This document shows positions 54,992-64,000 of a stretch of DNA of 64,000 bases, piece after piece (the first letter of the stretch is position 1; every line of letters begins with the position of its first letter). The stretch is taken from contig JAVBKX010000021.1 in assembly GCA_031553835.1 (NCBI GenBank), forward strand, positions 1 through 64,000, given 5' to 3'. The notes under the pieces were generated by a model. The model was not told where the DNA came from and did not search any database. It saw nothing but the letters and a program-made list of their open reading frames with translations. The position numbers were made by a program, and so were the translations under genes. Origin of the DNA: JAVBKX01 sp031553835. Its GTDB lineage: Bacteria; Bacteroidota; Bacteroidia; Bacteroidales; Azobacteroidaceae.

Positions 54992-55152
54992 ATCATTTAA
55001 GAATTAATTGTTGTTTTTTCTAACCTATTAGCACTCGAGTATTTTTTCAGGTTTGAAATATTAACATGTCATCATGAAAAAAAGTTTTTCGCGAAAAACA
55101 TTTTTTAAATATTTTGGAATTAAATACAGCCGGGCACATGAATATTTTTACA

Positions 55153-55160
55153 TACCTTTG
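55153..55160 (+). promoter_or_regulatory. Promoter -7 box for the ABC transporter gene
   Basis: TACCTTTG matches TAnnTTTG, 19 bp upstream of the ATG at 55180. Its place supports that ATG rather than the upstream in-frame start at 55114. Confidence 0.55.
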
Positions 55161-55179
55161 CATATATTTCTATTTTACA

Positions 55180-55833
55180 ATGATAAAAGCAACAGAGATT
55201 AGCAAAAGTTTCGGAAATTTACAAGTGTTAAAAGGAATTGATTTTTATGTAGATCGAGGAGAGATCGTGTCTATTGTAGGCCCAAGCGGTGCAGGAAAAA
55301 CTACCTTTTTGCAAATATTGGGAACATTGGATAAGCCGGATGGAGGGCAAATCATTTATAACGACACTAATATTAACAAGTTAAATGAAAAACAATTATC
55401 CGCTTTCCGAAATCAGAATATCGGGTTTGTGTTTCAGTTCCATCAACTGTTGCCTGAGTTTACCGCCCTCGAAAATGTAATGATCCCGGCATTGATCGGG
55501 AAGAAAAAATTAAACGATGCGGAGAAACAGGCCAAAGAAATATTGGATTTTCTGGGTTTAATTGAGCGCGTCGAGCATAAACCGGCCGAACTGTCGGGTG
55601 GCGAAAAACAACGGGTGGCTGTAGCCAGGGCTTTAATAAACAAACCGGACGTTATTTTTGCCGATGAACCTTCGGGAAGCTTAGATACTCACAACAAAGA
55701 AGAATTGCATCAGTTGTTTTTTAAATTAAGAAAGGAGTTGAACCAAACGTTTGTCATTGTTACCCACGATGAACAATTAGCAGGCTTGACAGACCGAACC
55801 ATTCACATGAAAGACGGAATTATCATCCATTGA
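55180..55833 (+). CDS. ABC transporter ATP-binding protein, LolD/MacB type
   Basis: 217 residues from ATG 55180 (MIKATEISKSFG). Walker A GPSGAGKTT, Q-loop FQFHQLLPEF, signature LSGGEKQR, Walker B VIFADEPSGSLD. The FQFHQLLPEF/ALENV pattern fits the LolD group that drives release of lipoproteins from the inner membrane. No permease gene is adjacent, so the partner is elsewhere. Confidence 0.88.
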   Translation: MIKATEISKSFGNLQVLKGIDFYVDRGEIVSIVGPSGAGKTTFLQILGTLDKPDGGQIIYNDTNINKLNEKQLSAFRNQNIGFVFQFHQLLPEFTALENVMIPALIGKKKLNDAEKQAKEILDFLGLIERVEHKPAELSGGEKQRVAVARALINKPDVIFADEPSGSLDTHNKEELHQLFFKLRKELNQTFVIVTHDEQLAGLTDRTIHMKDGIIIH

Positions 55834-55899
55834 TTATCAAAAAGTCAATGTTCGATTGCATTGACAGAGATTGTAAATTATAACCAAAACTGAATTATT

Positions 55900-56628
55900 A
55901 TGTGGAAAGATTTTTTTTATTTCTCTAAGAGAGAAAGGAATGGGATTATTATTCTTATCGTTTTCTTGTTGGGTATTTTTGTCGGAAAAAGTATTTTTTC
56001 TCGCGCTAATCACGCTGTAATAATGGATTCGTTTTCAAAAACAGATACTGTTTTTTTGCCGGAAAAACCAGTTGAGCCAGACCAACGCCAAACCAATCCA
56101 ATTTATCCGCGCCAATATGCAAAGTCCAACAGATCTTATCGGGAACATACGTCTTATGACCGGAAACAATCAACTGTCCCAAAGCAATACACGCCCGTTT
56201 ATTCCAAAACTGAAAAATACGCCAAGGGGACTTTAGTAAATATCAATCGGGCCGACACTGCTGAATTTAAGAAAATTCCGGGTATTGGATCTGCTTACGC
56301 GTCCCGGATTATTAAATACAGGCAACGATTGGGCGGATTTTATTCTGTTGATCAGATTCGGGAAGTTTATGGTATTGAAGACGATCTATTTGCAACTATT
56401 TCCCAGTGGATGAAAGTAGAAAATGATTCGTTAGCCGGCATTCCTGTCAACCGGGCTTCGCTGGAGCAGTTAAAATCGCATCCTTACATTAATTTTTATC
56501 AGGCCAAAGCCATTATTGAATTACGCAAACGCAAAGGAAAACTGAATGATTTGTCGGAATTAAAACTGCTGGAAGAATTTTCAGAAACTGATCTGGAACG
56601 GTTAAGTCATTATTTATTGGTTGAATAG
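55900..56628 (+). CDS. Membrane-anchored helix-hairpin-helix protein, ComEA-like
   Basis: 242 residues. One N-terminal membrane span (GIIILIVFLLGIFVG), a Tyr/Pro/Arg-rich linker, then HhH motifs: VNINRADTAEFKKIPGIGSAYASRIIKYRQRLGGF and INFYQAKAIIELRKRKGKL. Binds DNA or may take part in DNA uptake, like ComEA; the membrane anchor fits. No competence neighbours are present. It converges on the hybrid regulator. Confidence 0.78.
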   Translation: MWKDFFYFSKRERNGIIILIVFLLGIFVGKSIFSRANHAVIMDSFSKTDTVFLPEKPVEPDQRQTNPIYPRQYAKSNRSYREHTSYDRKQSTVPKQYTPVYSKTEKYAKGTLVNINRADTAEFKKIPGIGSAYASRIIKYRQRLGGFYSVDQIREVYGIEDDLFATISQWMKVENDSLAGIPVNRASLEQLKSHPYINFYQAKAIIELRKRKGKLNDLSELKLLEEFSETDLERLSHYLLVE

Positions 56629-56647
56629 AGAAAGATGATTCCCGAAT

Positions 56648-59600
56648 CTAAACGATTTCATTGTTTTGGTATTCAGTCGGTTTAACTCCAAATTCTTTTT
56701 TAAAACATTTTGTAAAGTAGTTTGGGTACACAAAACCTGTTTTATAGGCAGTTTCTGAAACATTATAGCCTTGGCGCAGTAAATCGCAAGCTATATTCAA
56801 TCTTTTTTTACGAATATAATCGCCCATGGAAATATTTAACAAACTCTTCATTTTTACATGGAGAACACTCCGGCTGATACCAAGATTCTGCGTGATGTCT
56901 GCAACTGAAAATTCATCATTTTCTAGATTTTTTTCAATCAACTCATTAATCTTGCAGATAAAATTTTTATCAAATTTGCTCAAAGAAGCAGATTCAACAT
57001 CATTACCTAAAGTACTGACAATTTTTTTACGTTGCTGATGTTTGACATGGATGATATTCTTTACTTGCAACTCCAAAATCTGAGGGTCAAATGGTTTTTG
57101 AACGTATGCTTCTGCCCCGCTTTCATATCCTTTCATGATGTCGTCTGTATCATTTTTAGCTGTCAAAAGAATTACGGGTATATGTGAAGTGGAAATATCA
57201 TTGTTCAAATTCTGACACAAGACATTACCATCCATTTCGGGCATCATAACATCTGAAATCACAAGGTCGATGGGATATTTACGAGCGATATCCAACGCTT
57301 CAACTCCGTTTTCAGCCAGATATATATTATACTTGGCAGCAAAGGTATCAGACAAAAATTTAAGTAATTCTATATTATCTTCTACTAACAAGATGGACGG
57401 TTGTGATGCCAAGTTCTCACTATCGGCAGGTAATGCACTTTCTACTGATGTATGTTCCAGATAAGGCGTGGCAAATTCATATTGATTGAGAGATAACAAT
57501 GTTTTATCCGAATTAATTTTATCCTGCGCATTAAAAACTGATTCAGAAACATTCAGATTGACAATGAATAAACTCCCTTTTCCCATGGTACTCTCTACAG
57601 AGACATTGCCTTTATGGATAACAGCAAATTTTTTAACTAAAGCCAATCCGATTCCCCATCCTTTATGATTAACATTGTGTCCCCGCTTCGTCTGATAATA
57701 TTTTTCAAAAATATTATCAAGCTCTTCTTTGGCAATACCTATTCCTGTATCTTGCACTTCAATGTGCAAATAGGTGTAACCATCCGGATGATCTGTAATA
57801 GCCGCGTTGATCATTACTTTTCCACCCGGAAGTGTAAATTTCATGGCATTCGACAAAAGGTTATTGGTTATTTTTTCCACATATGAAGGTGAAAACCATA
57901 CATCTTCGCCGTTGTTTTCACAATGGATATGAAAAGATATTGATTTTTCCGAAGCGGTTTCCCTAAACAATTGCGCTACATTTTCAATAAAATCTAATGG
58001 ATTTCCTTTTTGAATGTAAAATTGAAAATTTCCCGACTCTACCTTATTGAAAGTCACCAATTCATCAATCAGTCCTACCATTTTATTGGTATTTTTGATG
58101 GCCACATCCAATCTTTCTGACGATTCTGACGAAAGTTCCTGATGCTGAGAGATATATTTCAGAGGTGCCATGATTAAGGAGAGAGGCGTTTTCAACTCAT
58201 GAGAAACAGAGGTAAAAAAATCCATTTTAACACGATTGATTTTTTCCAGGTTGTCTTTTTCCATATTGGCTGATTTTACGGCATCCTTTTCTTTCAGCCG
58301 GATGGAAAATATCTGATAAACGAAATATAATATCAATACTACAACAACAAAATAGATTAAAAATGCCCAGGTTGAAAGATATAACGGAGGACGTATGATT
58401 AGTTCAATCTCTTTAATAGGAGCCATTTCCCAGCCTTCATTAGAATTATTCGCTCTAATCTGCAAGGTATAAGTTCCGGAAGGAAGATTGGACCCGACAA
58501 ATTTCCGTTCCCGCCCAACATTTCTCCAGTTTTCATCCATACCCACCAATCGCATCTGATAATTGATTGTACTGGTGTTTCCCAACGATATCGCAGCATA
58601 TTCGATACTGAATGAACGCGACTGGTTGTATGAAAACTGAATCCTCGACATATCATCTACTGCTGCCATCAATGGAGAATTGTTACTTTTTGAAGTCATT
58701 ACCTGATTATTAATACTTAAGTTACAAAGATGAATATAGAATGGCATTCTTTCTTCTTTGATTGCTTTTGGGGTAAACGAAATAAGTCCACTAACCGTAC
58801 CAAAGTACAGAAAGCCATTCTGAGCTTGAATAGAAGAAGCAAAATTAAATTGATTGGTTGGCAGCCCATCTTCAACAGTGTAGCATACAAACGCGCTACG
58901 CTCTTTATTAAATTGGTATAATCCCTGGCTTGTACTTATCCATAATCTTCCAAGTTCATCTTCAATAGTACTGCAAATCGTCGCTTTAGATAATGAAAGT
59001 TCTTTGTCCAATTTTTTAATGACTAAATCAGAAAGGTCTATATAGTGTAATCCGCCGTTATTGGTACCAATCCAAATTCGATTATAAGAATCTTGATATA
59101 AGCTGGTGATGTAATTATCTTTTAGTTGAGAATTATTTGCTTTTGCCGTCCACCCCTTGATTTCTCCAGTATTTTTTTCAATGCACAAAAGACCATTATT
59201 GCGGGTACCTACCCACACATTATCATTTTTATCTATCAACAAACAGTAAATAAAATCAGCATCTAACACCGGATGATTAAACGGGATAAACATGTTTTTT
59301 TCAGGGTCAAAGTATCGTAAGCCCTGGGTTGTGCCTACCCATATAGTTCCATTTTGCTGCTTTGCTATCGCAAATATAGCATCTGATGGTAATCCTTGCT
59401 TTGAATCGGGCATATATCGCACCCATTTCCCGGAAGAAAGATTATAACAGAACAAACCGCTCCGGAAAGTTCCGATCCACATCTCTTTAGTTAATTCATT
59501 GTAAAAAAGCTCATGCACATTGTGTCCTAATCCTGGAATCCGGTCAAAAACCTGAATATCCCCTGTCAATGTATTGTAAATATTCAAACCTCCGTCTTCA

Positions 59601-60688
59601 GTGGCTATCCACAAAATATTTTTTTGTAGTTCTACTATTTTACGCACAGCTTTACCTTTAATATTTCTTGGTCCATAACCAGCCTCAATCCAATGAAATT
59701 GTTCTGTATTTTTGAGCAATACATTAATCCCCCCGAAGTAGGTTCCAATCCATACATTATCATCTCTATCGCATAAAATAGAATATATAGCATTATCATT
59801 CAACTTGTTTTTATCAACAAAGTCCTGCTGGAGGATTTCGGTAGTACCATCCGAATTTAATATTGTAATTCCTTTTTCAGTACCCAGCCATATTCTGCCT
59901 TTATTATCTTCTGTAATAAAGCGCACTGTCCCGTCGGATAACCGTGGTGTATCATATATATCCACTGTCCCTGTTGCCAGATCAATATTCATTACGCCTT
60001 TTCCGTTACGACCCATCCAAAGCAACCCTTTCGAATCGAAGAATAAAGGTATGATACCATCAGCACCAGTAATAAAATCAGAAAAATAGCCAGGATTTAT
60101 CTGAGTGATTTTAGAAAAAGAAGTATCATAATAGAATATAGAGCGGTTAGTCGAAACGAATAATCTGTCCTTTTTATCTATTGTCATAGATATAATAAAT
60201 TCACTATCCAGCCTTGGGTGCATAACGAACTCATCAGTTTCTTCATTATACATATAGAGTTGAGTCCCTCCACATATAATTTTTCCATTGCCGGTTTCTA
60301 CTATGGATACAATGGTAGAATTGGACAGATTATAACATTGAAAATCATCTGTTGCGGGTCTGTACATACATATTCCCCCATAAGTACCGATCCATATCCG
60401 TTTCTTAGCATCCTGGTATATCGACTTGATAAAATTTTGATTAAGCGAGTTGGGGTTATTGGTTTGATTAAAATAACTAACAATACTATAACCGTCATAA
60501 CGTGAAAGTCCATTACGTGTACCTATCCAAAGCATCCCTTTATCATCCTGCATTAGTGCTTCTATTTGCTGATAAGGGAGACCTTCTTTACTTGTGATGT
60601 GCATGAACCGGTAACTGTTGCCGGGCATCGACAGTAAAGGATGTAATACTAAACAAAATAAAAAAAGAAAGAATGGACGTTTATACAT
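56648..60688 (-). CDS. Hybrid two-component system regulator (HTCS) of the PUL
   Basis: 1346 residues in a single chain. Signal peptide; two seven-bladed propeller sets of LWIGTRNGL-type repeats (about 20-700); Y_Y_Y domain (about 710-770, ending GTYTLQIRANNSN); one membrane span (about 780-800); histidine kinase with His830 in SHELKTPLSL, N-box NNLLSNAMKFT and GIGIA; a receiver domain with Asp1146 in DVMMPEMDG; and an AraC-type helix-turn-helix (about 1240-1340). It senses an oligosaccharide in the periplasm and activates nearby PUL genes. The ligand should be the glycan handled by the adjacent genes. Confidence 0.95.
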   Translation of the reverse strand: MYKRPFFLFLFCLVLHPLLSMPGNSYRFMHITSKEGLPYQQIEALMQDDKGMLWIGTRNGLSRYDGYSIVSYFNQTNNPNSLNQNFIKSIYQDAKKRIWIGTYGGICMYRPATDDFQCYNLSNSTIVSIVETGNGKIICGGTQLYMYNEETDEFVMHPRLDSEFIISMTIDKKDRLFVSTNRSIFYYDTSFSKITQINPGYFSDFITGADGIIPLFFDSKGLLWMGRNGKGVMNIDLATGTVDIYDTPRLSDGTVRFITEDNKGRIWLGTEKGITILNSDGTTEILQQDFVDKNKLNDNAIYSILCDRDDNVWIGTYFGGINVLLKNTEQFHWIEAGYGPRNIKGKAVRKIVELQKNILWIATEDGGLNIYNTLTGDIQVFDRIPGLGHNVHELFYNELTKEMWIGTFRSGLFCYNLSSGKWVRYMPDSKQGLPSDAIFAIAKQQNGTIWVGTTQGLRYFDPEKNMFIPFNHPVLDADFIYCLLIDKNDNVWVGTRNNGLLCIEKNTGEIKGWTAKANNSQLKDNYITSLYQDSYNRIWIGTNNGGLHYIDLSDLVIKKLDKELSLSKATICSTIEDELGRLWISTSQGLYQFNKERSAFVCYTVEDGLPTNQFNFASSIQAQNGFLYFGTVSGLISFTPKAIKEERMPFYIHLCNLSINNQVMTSKSNNSPLMAAVDDMSRIQFSYNQSRSFSIEYAAISLGNTSTINYQMRLVGMDENWRNVGRERKFVGSNLPSGTYTLQIRANNSNEGWEMAPIKEIELIIRPPLYLSTWAFLIYFVVVVLILYFVYQIFSIRLKEKDAVKSANMEKDNLEKINRVKMDFFTSVSHELKTPLSLIMAPLKYISQHQELSSESSERLDVAIKNTNKMVGLIDELVTFNKVESGNFQFYIQKGNPLDFIENVAQLFRETASEKSISFHIHCENNGEDVWFSPSYVEKITNNLLSNAMKFTLPGGKVMINAAITDHPDGYTYLHIEVQDTGIGIAKEELDNIFEKYYQTKRGHNVNHKGWGIGLALVKKFAVIHKGNVSVESTMGKGSLFIVNLNVSESVFNAQDKINSDKTLLSLNQYEFATPYLEHTSVESALPADSENLASQPSILLVEDNIELLKFLSDTFAAKYNIYLAENGVEALDIARKYPIDLVISDVMMPEMDGNVLCQNLNNDISTSHIPVILLTAKNDTDDIMKGYESGAEAYVQKPFDPQILELQVKNIIHVKHQQRKKIVSTLGNDVESASLSKFDKNFICKINELIEKNLENDEFSVADITQNLGISRSVLHVKMKSLLNISMGDYIRKKRLNIACDLLRQGYNVSETAYKTGFVYPNYFTKCFKKEFGVKPTEYQNNEIV

Positions 60689-60720
60689 TTTCCCGGTTGA
60701 TTAATGATGGGAATGTAAAA

Positions 60721-62679
60721 TTAAAATAAAGTTTTCTTATTTACTACTCTTCCGTCTTCAAGATAAAGACTCAAAATTCCTCCTCCCTGTACGGGAAGAG
60801 GAATCTGAAAATTTAGGCCAATCTCCTTTCTGTTATTAACCAACCTGCCATCCAACGAAAAAAGAGATAGTTCTTTTATCGGATATGGACTGTCTATGTG
60901 TAATATCTTGTTATTTATAAAAGTTTTTATGCCTGAATAATCTTCCTTAGGACATGCGATATTGGTCTGTTTTCCTGGATTAAGCCGAAAATCCAGCCAG
61001 GTCCAGGAGGCATTATTATCAACATCTGCTATACCTTCTGTAGTTAGTCTCAACTGTTCTTTATTGATGATTTCGACAGCTATTGCCATTCTTTGCCCTA
61101 CCGGAGGTGTTGCTTTCCCAATCAGACTCCAGGGAATTGCAGCTTCTACATTGTAAGAGAGTGCTTGTACATCAACAGCATATTGCATTCCCAAAGGATT
61201 ACCCTCTGTCTTCCATGCTCCATTTTCCGCTCGTTGAAATCTGACGGTTCCATTCGTATCAAAAAAGAAGCTATACATTCCGGCTTGCGGGGTAGAGCCG
61301 GAAACATCGTCGGCATCAATCATAAAACGGATGCCATCATTATCAATTCCATTATTGATTATGTTCCTGTCAATGACACGCGCTGTCAGATAAAGGTAGT
61401 TGTCGTCATATAAAAAATCTACCGATGTTTTATTTTTAGTTACATGCCCCATAAAGAGTTGCGAAACCCCTGGAGTTGTCCATTTTTCATCTGTAGTTTT
61501 TACGCCATCTACTGTAATTAAACCATAGTTGGCGCTTGCTTGACGAATAGGATAGCCTTTGATCATGATAGCATCGTTTCTGTGATTCGGATTACCTATG
61601 GAACCTAAAGCCACCACGATTCCAGTATCTATGACCGATACTGAATTCCAAATAGAATGTTTGTCCTGCCCCAATGAAAAAGGAGCACTTTTTGCCTTAA
61701 AATTCTGAGCCCGCGCATCTCCTACCAAAACAAACATATCAAAATATTGCAAATCAAGAGAACTTCGGCCTTCACTACCTTGATAAGAGGCCACTGTTTC
61801 TCCCCATGGCAATTTACGGATGTATGGAGCAGCAGATACAAGACCCACAACAGGAGTAGTTTGAAATATCATTTTCCGAAAGGGGCTTACTGCTCCTATA
61901 TAGCCTTGTGTCCAGTTGTTTTCAAGCATACAGCGCACAGTAGTAGCAGCAAAATTTCCTCGTCCCGGCCATCCGTTATCTTCAATAATAACCACAATTT
62001 CACTTTCGTCTTTGAGTAATAAAGGAACCGGCATACCATCCCGGAAACCCGGACGATAACATATTTTCACAGGAGTACTCCATGTTTGTCCTTTGTCAAA
62101 AGAACGACACATGGAGATATTCTGATCATTATTAGTCGTATATTCATTTTCATTGGCAAAATAGCATTGGACTTCGCCCGAAGGTAATTCCAGAAATGCT
62201 GGCTCCCAACATCCGTCGTTAAAAGTGTGTTGAGCATCAAAAATGAAATACGGATCGCTCCAAGAGTCGCCATTATCGGTACTTCGTACAACACGAATAC
62301 CAAAAAGACGGTCGGTGGTATAAGGAGCCTGTGGACGTGGATTAAGCCCGACTAAAATGGTTCCGTCGGTTAGTTGGATTACATCAGGAACAGCATAAAA
62401 GATTTTTTCAGGAGGAGATGCGATAAGTCGTGGAGCGCTCCATGTAGTTCCTTTATTTGAACTGAATGTAATACCAATACCACCTAACGCTTCTGCAACA
62501 GCCAGCAAACGGCCATCCTGAAGTTCAATCATCCTGGCATAATTCCCAGATGTAAATACGGTAGTCTGACTACTCATATCCCAAAAGAGCCTCGAACCTT
62601 GGTAAGGAGTTACCCGTTGACCAAAAGAGGATACTGAGATTGCCAATACTAATACCAATATTATTTGAATGTGTTTCAT
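60721..62679 (-). CDS. Secreted sialidase-fold (BNR propeller) enzyme with CBM9-like domain and T9SS tail
   Basis: 652 residues, signal peptide to FGQ. The N-terminal six-bladed propeller (about 30-370) carries several Asp-box-like repeats (FSSNKGTTWS, RSTDNGDSWSD, RSFDKGQTWS) and WEPAFLELPSGE. A CBM9-like family domain follows (about 400-570: DDNYLYLTARVID, DADDVSGSTPQ). The end (SLFSLDGRLVN to the C-terminus) is a T9SS type A sorting domain. The catalytic residues of true sialidases are not confidently placed. Glycosidase of the GH33/GH93-like fold is likely, with an arabinan- or similar exo activity possible. Confidence 0.75.
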   Translation of the reverse strand: MKHIQIILVLVLAISVSSFGQRVTPYQGSRLFWDMSSQTTVFTSGNYARMIELQDGRLLAVAEALGGIGITFSSNKGTTWSAPRLIASPPEKIFYAVPDVIQLTDGTILVGLNPRPQAPYTTDRLFGIRVVRSTDNGDSWSDPYFIFDAQHTFNDGCWEPAFLELPSGEVQCYFANENEYTTNNDQNISMCRSFDKGQTWSTPVKICYRPGFRDGMPVPLLLKDESEIVVIIEDNGWPGRGNFAATTVRCMLENNWTQGYIGAVSPFRKMIFQTTPVVGLVSAAPYIRKLPWGETVASYQGSEGRSSLDLQYFDMFVLVGDARAQNFKAKSAPFSLGQDKHSIWNSVSVIDTGIVVALGSIGNPNHRNDAIMIKGYPIRQASANYGLITVDGVKTTDEKWTTPGVSQLFMGHVTKNKTSVDFLYDDNYLYLTARVIDRNIINNGIDNDGIRFMIDADDVSGSTPQAGMYSFFFDTNGTVRFQRAENGAWKTEGNPLGMQYAVDVQALSYNVEAAIPWSLIGKATPPVGQRMAIAVEIINKEQLRLTTEGIADVDNNASWTWLDFRLNPGKQTNIACPKEDYSGIKTFINNKILHIDSPYPIKELSLFSLDGRLVNNRKEIGLNFQIPLPVQGGGILSLYLEDGRVVNKKTLF

Positions 62680-62709
62680 GTAAAGTTTATTATTATAATG
62701 ATTGACTCG

Positions 62710-63687
62710 CTACTGATAGTTTATTTTCACGCTGATTGTAGAGATAGCTTGTATCTCCGGATTTTCGGATAACGTAGACACCAAGCGATAAGTAACACCC
62801 TGCCGAAAATCAACCGTGGATGTTCCGGACATTTGTTCTACCTCTCCAATGTAGGCTTTTTCTGTAGGTAAATAAGTTGTAAATACGGGAACAAGATTAC
62901 TCACATCTGTTCCTGAAGGTAAAGTTACCTCTAATACAAATGTGCTGTAATCAAATTCATTACGCACCAAGATTCCTTCCACTCCCAATAACTTAAATGT
63001 ACTGAATTCCGGATAATTAAGAGTGTACAATTTATACGGACGTGTCGTCCCAAAATCCGATTTCACCAAAATATCTACAGGAACAGATAAGTCGTATTTA
63101 TCTGTATTGGAAAAAATTTTCCCATTGACAGATACTTTAGACGAATCGGACTGGATATAAAAACGTAATCGTTGTGAAAGCGATATGGCAGGTGTTGCAT
63201 TATTGTATTTTACTTTGCGAGGCAATACCATTAACCATTCATCATTTTCCAATTTTTGAGCAAATACTTCATCATAAATTATCTGAGGACAAGAGATTTT
63301 TTCTATATCTGTCTGATCATCAATGACTGTCACAAGAAAAGAACATGTGTCTCGTTTTAAATCTGTCGCTCCATCGGTATAAGAAGAAGCCACACATACT
63401 ACTTTGTATCTTCCCGGCACTGTATATGCATAAGTAAATAACCCTTTATTTACCACAAAACCAGTATTGCTCTGCTCCCGAAGGTCATAATCATGCATAT
63501 CATCTCCGGTATAAACAACTACCTGATCGCCCACTCCGGTAAAATTAACAACCATTGATTCATTGATCATCAACTGACTTTTGTCTATAGTCATTGCAGC
63601 CTGGGGAATAGTGGCCTCTTCATCTTCGCAAGAAATTACAAATAAAGAGATACATATTCCTAACAGTATTCTTATAGTTATTTTCAT
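62710..63687 (-). CDS. PUL surface lipoprotein, possible glycan binder (SusE/DUF5018-like)
   Basis: 325 residues. Lipobox VISC followed at once by EDEE, the acidic surface-export signal. A PKD-like domain near residues 35-120 (INESMVVNFTG, YAYTVPGRYKVVC) is followed by two further beta-rich regions that contain LGVEGILV and TYLPTEKAYIG. Proteins in this place, between SusD and the enzyme, usually bind the glycan at the cell surface. A direct family name is not certain. Confidence 0.7.
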   Translation of the reverse strand: MKITIRILLGICISLFVISCEDEEATIPQAAMTIDKSQLMINESMVVNFTGVGDQVVVYTGDDMHDYDLREQSNTGFVVNKGLFTYAYTVPGRYKVVCVASSYTDGATDLKRDTCSFLVTVIDDQTDIEKISCPQIIYDEVFAQKLENDEWLMVLPRKVKYNNATPAISLSQRLRFYIQSDSSKVSVNGKIFSNTDKYDLSVPVDILVKSDFGTTRPYKLYTLNYPEFSTFKLLGVEGILVRNEFDYSTFVLEVTLPSGTDVSNLVPVFTTYLPTEKAYIGEVEQMSGTSTVDFRQGVTYRLVSTLSENPEIQAISTISVKINYQ

Positions 63688-63733
63688 CTTAATTGGTTTT
63701 TAAAGTGTGTAAAACTATGTCTTTTCTTAAATC

Positions 63734-64000
63734 TTAATATCCGGGATTTTGCTCTACAACTCCATTAGATATGTCTATTTCACTTTGAGGAATAGGAAAT
63801 AATTCATTAACTCCTGCACGAAAATAATAACCCCGTTTATTAGCCCGTTTTGAACCGTAAGTTTTAATAACCGATGCTGCCCTTTTCTGGCGTACCAAGT
63901 CAAAAAAACGATCCCATTCAAAACAGAATTCAATACGCCGTTCGGTCCATATCTGGTCACGCATTTGTCCATAACCACCTGCCGTATAGACTGCAGCACT
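63734..64000 (-). CDS. SusD family protein, C-terminal part
   Basis: 89 codons, open to the window edge; start lies outside. The sequence SAAVYTAGGYGQMRDQIWTERRIEFCFEWDRFFDLVRQKRAAS and the final NELFPIPQSEIDISNG...NPGY are typical of the C-terminus of SusD-like glycan-binding lipoproteins. It pairs with a SusC porin presumably further right. It lies next to a PUL lipoprotein, a T9SS enzyme and a hybrid regulator, so it defines a PUL. Confidence 0.9.
   Translation of the reverse strand, partial: SAAVYTAGGYGQMRDQIWTERRIEFCFEWDRFFDLVRQKRAASVIKTYGSKRANKRGYYFRAGVNELFPIPQSEIDISNGVVEQNPGY

Noticed and set aside
55114..55833. Longer ABC protein starting at 55114
   Set aside because: The extension crosses the TACCTTTG promoter box and has no homology; the ATG at 55180 is the normal start.

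Overview
The window is a 64 kb piece of a Bacteroidota chromosome, most likely Bacteroidales of the Porphyromonadaceae/Dysgonomonadaceae/Tannerellaceae kind. Evidence read from the sequence: promoter -7 boxes of the form TAnnTTTG, a SusD-type protein beside a hybrid two-component regulator, type IX secretion (T9SS) C-terminal sorting domains on carbohydrate-active enzymes, acidic residues directly after lipobox cysteines, a DPP5-like S9 peptidase, and several Bacteroidota-only families (DUF4296, DUF4834, DUF5683, DUF4136). I found no rRNA, tRNA or CRISPR array.

Layout. 1-2.3 kb is accessory: the N-terminal part of a tyrosine recombinase runs off the left edge, next to an unusual nested inverted repeat (642-853), then a small Asp-rich lipoprotein and a MauE/DoxX-thioredoxin fusion. 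2.4-7.9 kb holds peptidases (DPP5-like, M24) and an aspartate kinase-marC pair. 7.9-16.8 kb is a sugar locus: GH2, then GH172 (DUF2961) and a very large multi-module GH32, the last two with T9SS tails, suggesting extracellular fructan or difructose breakdown. 16.8-23.3 kb is a degraded gene followed by ileS-dksA-lspA-DUF4296. 23.3-29.7 kb is the leftward parA-parB-DUF5683-mltD-rsh cluster. 31.5-40.3 kb has a metallopeptidase, a 2-oxoacid dehydrogenase operon (lpd, lplA, E2, fused E1), flavodoxin and a VOC protein. 40.3-56.6 kb is mostly housekeeping: an ECF sigma operon, groES-groEL, hisS, mutS, ilvE, rnhB, tadA, yraN, birA, a LolD-like ABC protein. 56.6-64 kb is one end of a polysaccharide utilization locus (PUL): hybrid regulator, sialidase-fold enzyme, acidic lipoprotein and the C-terminus of SusD, cut by the right edge.

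The most striking object is ileS. This normally essential gene carries (i) a 506-bp element with 33-bp inverted-repeat ends that encodes a DUF559 (Vsr-like PD-(D/E)XK) nuclease domain, inserted so that the reading frame stays open from host to nuclease to host inside the catalytic domain, before KMSKR; and (ii) a single in-frame TAA codon 509 bp upstream, where relatives have a lysine codon. The element looks like a coding-compatible selfish insertion; the stop is either a sequence error or a real lesion.

Other points are a pair of dispersed long-stem terminators sharing a CGAATTACGA core, AATGAA-rich tracts in four spacers, and tandemly repeated accessory domains in the GH172 and GH32 proteins.
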